From positions 1-14,810 of the forward strand of contig CAMNGN010000034.1 of assembly GCA_946538475.1 (NCBI GenBank): a stretch of 14,810 nucleotides of DNA, written 5' to 3'. The position numbers were made by a program, and so were the translations under genes. Positions within the stretch are counted from its first letter, which is position 1; every line of letters begins with the position of its first letter. Of the stretch, positions 1-6,544 are shown in pieces. Below the pieces are notes generated by a model. It ran no database searches. It was not told the DNA's origin and saw only the letters and a program-made list of their open reading frames with translations. The stretch is from an uncultured Blautia sp. (GTDB lineage Bacteria > Bacillota > Clostridia > Lachnospirales > Lachnospiraceae).

Positions 1-917
1 GCAACACGGTCCACCTTGAAGATCGGCTGAATTCCGGACTTATCCGACCATGCGTCAATATCGATCGAAAGGCGGTTTCCGACCTTTTTCCAGGCATCCG
101 CAGAGGATGTTTTGTAGATCATCCCCGACTCTCCGCATTTTATCAGCACTGCCCGGCAGCCCATCGACAGAAGCTCTTCGCAAAGCGGCATCGCATCGGC
201 CTCGAGGTCCAGATTTTCCGTCATGTTGCCGCCTGATGCCATGAGCCTGTCAAATTTTTCTCTGTCCAGGATGAAGCACATTTCTTCAAAGCTGGGAACA
301 AAGAAATCCACGTAGGGGAGCACTCCTCTGAGGAGCTTTTTCCAGTCCGTTTTCCCTGCGTCCGAATTCGGGTCGATGGCCGCAAAATCAAGGCTCGTGA
401 CAAGTCCTTTTTCTTTCATACGACGGTAGATCTTAATGAGCTCTTCGCCGTCGTTCTCATACATTCTTTTCATCAGCGGCGGATAGCCAAAGTGGAACAG
501 TACCGCATCGTCAAGCGCCTCTTCCGGAATGTCCTCGTTGCAGAATGTATCGTTCGCCCCCGGGTTGTGAAGGAATATCCTGTCGATTCCGGGAATGGCA
601 ATGACCATAGTATAGGAAGTGGATACCGAGGGATCGACGATCAGGCCTCCGGCGCCGTGCTTCTTTGCGATACGCCGCACCATCTCGCCAAAAGCGTCGT
701 CTCCAACCTTTCCCATCAGCTGTACATCCGCCCCCAGCACTTTTAAAGCCAGTCCCGTGTTAGCCACGCTGCCGCCTGTGTGCACCGTGGCCTCTTTTGT
801 GTGGATCAGTTTTCCCGGCTCCAGCAGATCCGACACCCGCCGGGATCTGGCGTTCTCGGGAAAAACCGGGGTTATATCCAGGCAAAGGTGACCCGCCGCT
901 ATAATTTTTCCGCCCAT
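1..917 (-). CDS. PfkB-family carbohydrate kinase (partial, C-terminus beyond window)
   Basis: This is a ribokinase/PfkB-type sugar kinase that would phosphorylate a sugar or sugar phosphate with ATP in the cytoplasm; the substrate is not predictable. The frame is open for 305 residues from an ATG at 917 and runs off the left edge. Visible family features are an N-terminal strand with AAGHLCLDI (7-15), the GGSVANTG substrate-lid motif (48-55), a VGDDAFGEMV segment (71-80), PSFEEMCFILD (208-218, with Ser where many relatives have Asn) and IKCGESGMIY (259-268). The catalytic GAGD motif, usually near residue 310-320, falls just beyond the window, so activity cannot be judged. GGAGG lies 9 nt before the ATG. 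The gene follows the aldolase at 1073-1930 on the same strand after a 155-nt gap, which suggests a kinase-then-aldolase sugar catabolic step. Family assignment is firm; the substrate is open. Confidence 0.88.
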   Translation of the reverse strand, partial: MGGKIIAAGHLCLDITPVFPENARSRRVSDLLEPGKLIHTKEATVHTGGSVANTGLALKVLGADVQLMGKVGDDAFGEMVRRIAKKHGAGGLIVDPSVSTSYTMVIAIPGIDRIFLHNPGANDTFCNEDIPEEALDDAVLFHFGYPPLMKRMYENDGEELIKIYRRMKEKGLVTSLDFAAIDPNSDAGKTDWKKLLRGVLPYVDFFVPSFEEMCFILDREKFDRLMASGGNMTENLDLEADAMPLCEELLSMGCRAVLIKCGESGMIYKTSSADAWKKVGNRLSIDIDAWSDKSGIQPIFKVDRV

Positions 918-1072
918 ATTTTTATTCCTCCAAAGGACAGCGATCCGCTTCAATACTTACCGCTAATCGATAGTCCTCTCCGCAGGCTGTCAGGTAAGTT
1001 CCCTGACTCCCCCTGTAAAGCTCTGTACTTTTTGAAGGAGAGGCTTGCATATATCAGTTAATTTCCCGTCAG

Positions 1073-1930
1073 TCAGTCCATCAATGCGAAGGTCTTCATC
1101 GCCTGCTTTACATTTTCTTTCATCGCATCTCTTCCCGCCATGGACATTGTGGAGAAGAAGACCGGGCCCTTCTTTGCGTTTATAGCTTCGAGTGCTGCCT
1201 CGCCGCCTGCCTTGTCCATGTAGGTGAAATAGTTGATCTTGCGAACGCCCGCTTTGACTGCCTCATGGAAGTCATCGGCACTTACGCCCGAACCGCCATG
1301 CATGACGACCGGAACATTGTCTGCTTTCGCGCGTACATTTCTGACTACGTCAAAGTCAAGCTTCGGCTCGGTCAGATAGATGCCGTGTGTGGTTCCGAAG
1401 GAACATGCCAGCGCATCGATCCCGGAATCTGCCACAAACTGTCCCGCAAGATCCGGATCGGTGTAGATCTTGGTCTCATCCACAACACCCGCTTCCCCTG
1501 TGCCGGATTCACGCTTGCCCATGGAGCCAAGCTCTGCCTCGACGGATGCCCCGACCTTGCGTGCCATCTCGACCGCTGTCTTTGTGTTTGCCAGGTTTTC
1601 TTCATAAGGAAGGACCGACCCGTCATACATGATGCCGGTAAAGCCCATATCGAGCGCCTGCTGCAGATACTCCAGTGTCTCGCCGTGATCCAGGTGTACA
1701 CACACCGGAACCGTGCTCTTCTTAGCCGCATCGACCATGATCGGCCCGATCACCGAAAGCGGCATCCAGTCTTCGTGGCACTGCGCCGCCTGTATAATAA
1801 CGGGCAGGTTGAGCTCCTCAGCCGCCCCAAGTATGGCAATAAGCGACTCCAGGTTCGGTGTGTTGAAAGACCCGATCGCGATTTTTTTCTCTTCTGCAAT
1901 ATCCAATATTTCTTTTAATGTAACCAGCAT
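1073..1930 (-). CDS. Class II (zinc) ketose-bisphosphate aldolase family protein
   Basis: This 285-residue protein has the length and order of class II aldolases of the FbaA/GatY type, which cleave a ketose bisphosphate (or 6-phospho sugar) to dihydroxyacetone phosphate and an aldehyde. Visible landmarks are GSFNTPN (20-26), HLDH (79-82, with D81 the expected general acid and H82 a zinc ligand), EAELG (131-135), GTTHGIY (179-185, H182 zinc ligand) and VMHGGSG (209-215, H211 zinc ligand and phosphate-binding glycines). The usual late phosphate-binding motif NxDT is not present; the equivalent stretch reads KINYFTYMDKAGG (231-243). The substrate may therefore differ from fructose or tagatose bisphosphate. 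AGGAGG precedes the ATG, and a sigma-A-like promoter lies at 1990-2018. It is probably co-transcribed with the downstream PfkB kinase. The fold is near certain; the specificity is not known. Confidence 0.9.
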   Translation of the reverse strand: MLVTLKEILDIAEEKKIAIGSFNTPNLESLIAILGAAEELNLPVIIQAAQCHEDWMPLSVIGPIMVDAAKKSTVPVCVHLDHGETLEYLQQALDMGFTGIMYDGSVLPYEENLANTKTAVEMARKVGASVEAELGSMGKRESGTGEAGVVDETKIYTDPDLAGQFVADSGIDALACSFGTTHGIYLTEPKLDFDVVRNVRAKADNVPVVMHGGSGVSADDFHEAVKAGVRKINYFTYMDKAGGEAALEAINAKKGPVFFSTMSMAGRDAMKENVKQAMKTFALMD

Positions 1931-1989
1931 GCTTAAAACCTCCTGACTGATCTTGCGGGATCAGGCACCGCGCCTGAAACACTTCTATT

Positions 1990-2018
1990 ATTATATCGCG
2001 TTTGTGGGCGTATCGCAA
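1990..2018 (-). promoter_or_regulatory. Promoter of the aldolase-kinase unit
   Basis: On the minus strand, TTGCGA (2018-2013) and a perfect TATAAT (1995-1990) are separated by 17 bp. This fits a vegetative sigma-A promoter whose transcript would start near 1983, about 50 nt before the aldolase ATG. It diverges from the marR promoter at 2070-2097. Confidence 0.65.
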
Positions 2019-2022
2019 GACA

Positions 2023-2066
2023 GTGAAACAGGGGGGACGTCCCCGTGTGTTTCCGTGTGTTTTCAC
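2023..2066. repeat. Degenerate copy of the dispersed palindromic repeat
   Basis: The outer ends are GTGAAA and TTTTCAC, and the middle holds a perfect 12-bp palindrome GGGGACGTCCCC (2033-2044). The GTGAAACAGGGG part matches the arms of the 44-bp palindrome at 6489-6532, but the GGTTCCTC part is missing and the right half (GTGTGTTTCCGTGTG) is scrambled. It sits between the divergent aldolase and marR promoters, upstream of both -35 boxes. Confidence 0.55.
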
Positions 2067-2069
2067 CTC

Positions 2070-2097
2070 TTGACTTTTTATTTTTTTACGCTATAAT
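2070..2097 (+). promoter_or_regulatory. Promoter of the marR-ABC exporter operon
   Basis: TTGACT (2070-2075) and a perfect TATAAT (2092-2097) are separated by 16 bp. Transcription would begin near 2104, inside the repeated operator-like sequence at 2101-2134, so a bound repressor would block initiation. Confidence 0.75.
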
Positions 2098-2100
2098 ATT

Positions 2101-2134
2101 GTTCAGGTCCGAACGTTCGTCTCCGAACGTTCGG
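2101..2134. promoter_or_regulatory. Probable MarR operator: tandem 14-bp GTTC-N6-GAAC units
   Basis: GTTC occurs at 2101, 2115 and 2129, exactly 14 bp apart. The first two units end in GAAC, giving two adjoining dyads GTTC-N6-GAAC. The same bases also form two palindromes, CGAACGTTCG (2110-2119) and CCGAACGTTCGG (2123-2134). The array starts 4 bp after the -10 box and lies upstream of the MarR gene, the classical place for an autorepressor site. The binding protein is inferred from position only. Confidence 0.65.
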
Positions 2135-2168
2135 TAAAGGACAAAATCATCTTAAGAAAGGAGGACCC

Positions 2169-2657
2169 ATGGATAAGCAGGAAAATGATCCTCAGCTGTT
2201 CAAAAGCAGCGAAATAGTCGGTTTCCATACTCATGAACTCTCCAAAAAGATAAAAACCTGCCTGCAGAACATGGCAGAGGATTCCGGCGAAGACCCCGGA
2301 GCGGTGACTCACGGCTGGCTGATCGGTTATCTCTATGATCACCGCGATACAGATATCTATCAAAAAGATCTGGAAGACAAACTGCATCTTGCCAAATCCT
2401 CAATCGCCACTATTCTCCAGAGTCTGGAGCAGACAGGCTATATACGAAGAGAAACACCTTCACATGATGCACGACAGAAAAAAGTAGTGCTGACACCAAA
2501 GGGCTGCGAATTCGAGCAGATCATGCGCCGCCGTATTATTGCGACAGAGATGCTTGTAAGACAGGGCATCCCCGAAGAGGATATGAAAACTTTCTTCCGT
2601 GTCATGAAGAAAATGATCCAAAATGTCGATTCATCAATCAACAAGAATAAAGCTTAA
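2169..2657 (+). CDS. MarR-family transcriptional regulator
   Basis: This 162-residue winged-helix regulator has the MarR layout: N-terminal dimerisation helix, helix-turn-helix at about 63-90 (QKDLEDKLHLAKSSIATILQ within it), a wing with the DxRxK-type motif (SHDARQKKVVLT, 98-109) and C-terminal helices. Members usually repress a neighbouring exporter gene until a small ligand binds. AAAGGAGG lies 4 nt before the ATG. The gene is first in a plus-strand unit with two ABC exporter subunits; only 15 nt separate its stop from the next ATG. A promoter at 2070-2097 and a tandem palindromic array at 2101-2134 suggest autoregulation of the whole operon. No ligand can be inferred. Confidence 0.9.
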   Translation: MDKQENDPQLFKSSEIVGFHTHELSKKIKTCLQNMAEDSGEDPGAVTHGWLIGYLYDHRDTDIYQKDLEDKLHLAKSSIATILQSLEQTGYIRRETPSHDARQKKVVLTPKGCEFEQIMRRRIIATEMLVRQGIPEEDMKTFFRVMKKMIQNVDSSINKNKA

Positions 2658-2672
2658 ACAGGAGACAAAAGT

Positions 2673-4424
2673 ATGATCAAGACCTTACTATCCCAGGTAA
2701 AGCAGTACAAGAAGGCCTCCATCCTGACGCCTCTCTTCATGCTGCTGGAGGTCGTTGTGGAAATGTCGATCCCGCGTCTGATGGCCGTTATTGTCGACGA
2801 AGGCATCACCGCCGGCAACATGAACGCTATCGTGGTGAACGGCTTCCTCATGGTGCTGCTGGCGGGCGTAGGCCTCTTTGCCGGATTTATGGGCGGCAAA
2901 TACGGCGCACTCGCCTCCACCGGATTCGCACACAATCTCCGCGAATCCATGTTCCGCAAAATTCAGACCTTCTCATTCAAAAACATTGACCGTTTTTCGA
3001 CCGCCAGCCTGGTCACACGTCTGACCACCGACGTCACCAACCTGCAGAACGCCTACCAGATGATACTGCGCATGGGAATGCGCTCCCCCGCAAGCCTCAT
3101 CGTCGCGATGGTGATGGCCTTTACCATCAGCCCGCGTCTGGCCACGATCTATGTGGGCGTCGTCATCCTTCTGGGCGGCGGCCTTTTTGCGATAGCCTTC
3201 AGCGTCCGTAAAGTATTCATGCGTATCTTCAAAGAATACGACAACATGAACGAAAGCGTGCAGGAAAACGTCACCGGCATCCGCGTGGTCAAGGCTTATG
3301 TGCGTGAGGAGCACGAAAAATCCAAATTTTCCGCGACCAGCATCGGCCTGATGAAAAAGTTCATCCACGCCGAAAGCATCCTTGCGCTCAACGCTCCGAT
3401 GATGATGACCGCCGCCTACGGCAGCATGATGCTGATCAGCTGGTTCGGCGCGCACATGATCATCCAGAACGAACTGACCACCGGCAATCTCATGAGCCTC
3501 ATGACCTACAGCATGAACATCCTGATGAGCCTCATGATGCTCTCCATGGCTTTCGTCATGATCACCATGTCCACGGCGAGCATGGAACGTATCGCAGAAG
3601 TGCTGAACGAAGAACCTTCCATCACCAACCCGGATGATCCGGTCAAAGAAGTGGCAGACGGCTCGATCCGCTTCGACCATGTCTACTTTGCTTATAACGA
3701 AAACAGCAAAGAGCCTGTCCTCAGCGATATCAACCTGGATATAAAGAGCGGCGAAGTGATCGGCATCATCGGAAGCACCGGTTCGGCCAAGACCTCTCTG
3801 GTCAACCTGATCTCCCGTCTCTACGATGTCACCGACGGCAGCCTGAGCGTGGGCGGACGCGATGTCAGAGACTACGATCTGGTGACGCTCCGCGATGAAG
3901 TGTCGGTAGTTCTGCAGAAGAACGTCCTCTTCTCGGGTTCCATCTACGACAACCTGCGCTGGGGCGACCCGAACGCGACCGACGAGGAATGTCAGAGAGT
4001 CTGTCGTCTGGCCTGCGCCGACGAATTCATCGAGCGCTTCCCGGACGGATACGACACGCACATCGAGCAGGGCGGAACCAATGTTTCGGGCGGCCAGCGC
4101 CAGAGACTGTGTATCGCCAGAGCTCTTCTCAAAAAACCCAAAGTGCTTATCCTCGATGACAGCACCAGTGCCGTCGACACCGCAACGGACGCCAAAATAC
4201 GCAAGGCCTTCCGCGATGAGATCCCCGGCACCACCAAGCTGATCATCGCGCAGCGAATCTCGTCCGTGCAGGATGCCGACCGCATCATTGTTATGGACAA
4301 CGGAAAGATCAACGGTGTAGGCACGCACGAAGAACTGCTTGAAACCAACGAGATCTACCGCGATGTCTTCGAATCCCAGACCGGCGGCACCGGAGACTTT
4401 GACGAAGCGAAAGGAGGTGCCTGA
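2673..4424 (+). CDS. ABC exporter half-transporter, degenerate-site subunit (TMD-NBD)
   Basis: This 583-residue protein has an N-terminal six-helix type IV exporter membrane domain (about 15-300) and a C-terminal ATPase domain (about 330-575). NBD motifs are Walker A GSTGSAKT (367-374, Ala in place of the last Gly), Q-loop Q415, a canonical signature VSGGQ (471-475), Walker B LILDD (492-496) with Asp in place of the catalytic Glu, D-loop SAVD (499-502), and AQR (526-528) with Gln in place of the switch His. This is the known asymmetric pattern of heterodimeric exporters such as TM287/288, BmrCD and LmrCD, in which one site is catalytically impaired. The partner is the next gene, whose ATG starts 1 nt after this stop. 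Likely role: drug, peptide or lipid efflux, substrate unknown. GGAG precedes the ATG. Confidence 0.93.
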   Translation: MIKTLLSQVKQYKKASILTPLFMLLEVVVEMSIPRLMAVIVDEGITAGNMNAIVVNGFLMVLLAGVGLFAGFMGGKYGALASTGFAHNLRESMFRKIQTFSFKNIDRFSTASLVTRLTTDVTNLQNAYQMILRMGMRSPASLIVAMVMAFTISPRLATIYVGVVILLGGGLFAIAFSVRKVFMRIFKEYDNMNESVQENVTGIRVVKAYVREEHEKSKFSATSIGLMKKFIHAESILALNAPMMMTAAYGSMMLISWFGAHMIIQNELTTGNLMSLMTYSMNILMSLMMLSMAFVMITMSTASMERIAEVLNEEPSITNPDDPVKEVADGSIRFDHVYFAYNENSKEPVLSDINLDIKSGEVIGIIGSTGSAKTSLVNLISRLYDVTDGSLSVGGRDVRDYDLVTLRDEVSVVLQKNVLFSGSIYDNLRWGDPNATDEECQRVCRLACADEFIERFPDGYDTHIEQGGTNVSGGQRQRLCIARALLKKPKVLILDDSTSAVDTATDAKIRKAFRDEIPGTTKLIIAQRISSVQDADRIIVMDNGKINGVGTHEELLETNEIYRDVFESQTGGTGDFDEAKGGA

Positions 4425-4425
4425 T

Positions 4426-6324
4426 ATGCCAAGACCGAATGCAATGCCCAGACAGAAGGGCGATATGAAGAAAAGCGCAGGCACCATCAAGCGCCTGTTC
4501 AGCTTCCTCTTTCAGAATTTTGCGCCGCAGCTGATCGTGGTAGCCTGCTGCATTGTGATCACCGTGTTTGCCAACACCCGCGGTACCCTTTTCATGCAGA
4601 CTCTGATCGACGACTATATCATACCGATGACCGGACAGGAAAACCCCGACTACGGTCCGCTGGCCGGCGCCATTCTCACTATGGTCATGTTCTACGGCAT
4701 CGGCATCGTCGCCGCTCTCGTCCAGAACCTGGTCATGGCACGTGTGACCCAGGGAACGCTGGATAAGCTGAGACGCGCCATGTTCGATCATATGCAGGAT
4801 CTGCCGATCCGCTATTTCGACACGCATCCCCACGGCGATATCATGTCGATGTACACCAACGATATCGACACGCTCCGTCAGATGGTGTCACAGAGTCTCC
4901 CGCAGTTTTTGAACAGCGGTATCACGATCGTCACCGTGTTCATCTGCATGATTCGTCTTTCTCTTCCGCTCACCTGCCTGAGCGTGGCCATGGTGATCGT
5001 GATCATGAACGCGTCAAAAGCCATCGCTATGCGAAGCGGTAAATATTTCATGGCTCAGCAGAAGGACATCGCGACAGTAAACGCCCACATCGAAGAGATG
5101 ATGAATGGCCAGAAAGTCGTGCAGGTCTTCAACCACGAGCCCGAAGCGATCGAGGAATTTGAAAAACTAAACGATCAGCTGTTCGATTCCGCGAACAACG
5201 CGAACAAATATGCAAACGTGCTGATGCCTGTCAACGCGCAGCTCGGAAACCTGAGTTACGTGCTCGCCGCAGTGGTCGGCGGCATGCTGGCCATCTATAC
5301 AGGCAGCCTGAGTCTGGGAAGTCTGGCTTCCTTCCTCAGCTTTAACCGCAGTTTTGCCATGCCGATCAACCAGATCAGCCAGCAGCTCAACTTTATCGTC
5401 ATGGCTATGGCCGGCGCGGACCGTATCTTTACTCTTCTGGACACCGATCCGGAGGTGGACGACGGTTACGTTATGCTGGTAAATGCGAAAGTCAACGAGA
5501 AGGGTGAGGTTGAAGAGAGCAAAGAAAGGACCGGAAAGTGGGCCTGGAAGCATTATCACAAAGCTGACAACACCACCACCTACCGCATGCTGGAGGGTGA
5601 TGTCGTGTACGCGAGCGTCGATTTCGGCTATGTTCCCGAAAAGCAGATCCTCTATGACATCAGCGTGTATGCGAAACCCGGCCAGAAGATCGCCTTCGTC
5701 GGAGCCACCGGCGCAGGCAAGACTACCATTATCAATCTGATCAACCGTTTCTACGATATCGAGGACGGTAAGATCCGCATCGACGGCATCAACGTCAACA
5801 AGATCAAAAAGGCCGACCTTCGCAGGTCCATGGGGCTTGTTCTGCAGGATACACATCTGTTCACCGGAACGGTGGCAGAGAATATCCGCTTCGGCAAGCT
5901 GGACGCTACCGATGAAGAGGTAGTGAAGGCAGCAAAACTTGCCAACGCCGACGGGTTCATCCGCCGTCTGCCTCAGGGCTACGATACGATGCTGACCGCC
6001 AACGGCGCTAATCTGAGTCAGGGCCAGCGCCAGCTGCTTGCAATAGCCCGCGCCGCCATCTACGATCCGCCCGTTCTGGTGCTGGACGAAGCAACCAGCT
6101 CCATCGATACACGTACCGAGAAGCTGGTGCAGGAGGGGCTTGACGCGCTGATGAAAGGCAGGACATCCTTTGTGATCGCGCATAGGCTTTCGACGATTCG
6201 TAATTCCGACTGTATTATGGTTATGGAACAGGGCCGGATCATTGAGCGAGGGAGCCATGATGATCTGATCGCGCAGCAAGGGAAGTATTATCAGTTGTAT
6301 ACGGGGAAGGTGGTTAATGCGTAG
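4426..6324 (+). CDS. ABC exporter half-transporter, catalytic-site partner (TMD-NBD)
   Basis: This is the second half of the heterodimeric exporter, 632 residues from the ATG at 4426. That start is preferred because AAGGAGG (4411-4417) lies 8 nt upstream; an in-frame ATG at 4339 lies deep in the preceding gene. Motifs are Walker A GATGAGKT (426-433), Q474, Walker B VLVLDE (550-555) with the catalytic Glu E555, and switch His H586. The signature reads LSQGQ (530-534) instead of LSGGQ. Its own Walker site would pair with the partner's canonical signature to form the active ATP site, while its altered signature faces the partner's defective Walker B. Between the membrane domain and NBD there is an extra polar segment of about 45 residues (about 347-392, rich in Lys, Glu and Trp/His) absent from minimal exporters. 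It probably shares the marR promoter. Confidence 0.93.
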   Translation: MPRPNAMPRQKGDMKKSAGTIKRLFSFLFQNFAPQLIVVACCIVITVFANTRGTLFMQTLIDDYIIPMTGQENPDYGPLAGAILTMVMFYGIGIVAALVQNLVMARVTQGTLDKLRRAMFDHMQDLPIRYFDTHPHGDIMSMYTNDIDTLRQMVSQSLPQFLNSGITIVTVFICMIRLSLPLTCLSVAMVIVIMNASKAIAMRSGKYFMAQQKDIATVNAHIEEMMNGQKVVQVFNHEPEAIEEFEKLNDQLFDSANNANKYANVLMPVNAQLGNLSYVLAAVVGGMLAIYTGSLSLGSLASFLSFNRSFAMPINQISQQLNFIVMAMAGADRIFTLLDTDPEVDDGYVMLVNAKVNEKGEVEESKERTGKWAWKHYHKADNTTTYRMLEGDVVYASVDFGYVPEKQILYDISVYAKPGQKIAFVGATGAGKTTIINLINRFYDIEDGKIRIDGINVNKIKKADLRRSMGLVLQDTHLFTGTVAENIRFGKLDATDEEVVKAAKLANADGFIRRLPQGYDTMLTANGANLSQGQRQLLAIARAAIYDPPVLVLDEATSSIDTRTEKLVQEGLDALMKGRTSFVIAHRLSTIRNSDCIMVMEQGRIIERGSHDDLIAQQGKYYQLYTGKVVNA

Positions 6325-6325
6325 A

Positions 6326-6460
6326 GAGAGGGATCTCTCACTCTCTTCCGAGACAGGGGTCTCGGGCTCTTCTCTGTTTTTATACCGAGACGGAGTCTCG
6401 AACGCTACTTTGCGGGGAGGGAAGCACTCAGAGTTGCGAAGCCCGTCCTCCCTCCCCGCA
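6326..6460. terminator. Cluster of hairpins after the exporter operon (possible terminator region)
   Basis: Three small stems and one long one follow the exporter stop codon: GAGAG/CTCTC (6326-6339), CCGAGAC/GTCTCGG (6348-6365, loop 4), CGAGAC/GTCTCG (6386-6400, loop 3), and TGCGGGGAGGGA/TCCCTCCCCGCA (6411-6422 with 6449-6460, loop 26). The second and third share the CCGAGAC half, so they could pair alternatively. A five-T run occurs at 6377-6381 but is not flush with a stem, so this is not a textbook intrinsic terminator. The position between convergent genes suits termination. Confidence 0.35.
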
Positions 6461-6488
6461 CCCCACCCTCCCGGGCACGCTTATTTTT

Positions 6489-6532
6489 GTGAAACAGGGG
6501 ACGGTTCCTCGAGGAACCGTCCCCTGTTTCAC
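6489..6532. repeat. Perfect 44-bp palindrome (dispersed repeat, GGGGACGGTTCCTC type)
   Basis: Two 22-bp arms, GTGAAACAGGGGACGG... and its exact reverse complement, meet with no spacer and no mismatch. It lies 12 bp past the stop codon of the helicase gene, in the convergent gap after the exporter operon. Neither strand has a T-run after the stem, so it is not a standard intrinsic terminator. Confidence 0.9.
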
Positions 6533-6544
6533 CCCCTGCGGCAT

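Noticed and set aside
989..1007. GTCAGG/CCTGAC hairpin between the aldolase and kinase genes, slightly like the repeat family
   Set aside because: Only a 6-bp stem with a 7-nt loop; similarity to the GGTACCTGACACC word is too weak to call a copy, and no T-run follows.
2973..4490. 505-codon minus-strand open frame opposite the first exporter subunit
   Set aside because: Product is His/Asp/Val-rich low-complexity sequence typical of antisense reading of biased codons; the plus strand encodes clear ABC motifs.
5167..6279. 370-codon minus-strand open frame opposite the second exporter subunit
   Set aside because: Same shadow effect; no domain, and the plus strand has Walker A, signature and Walker B.
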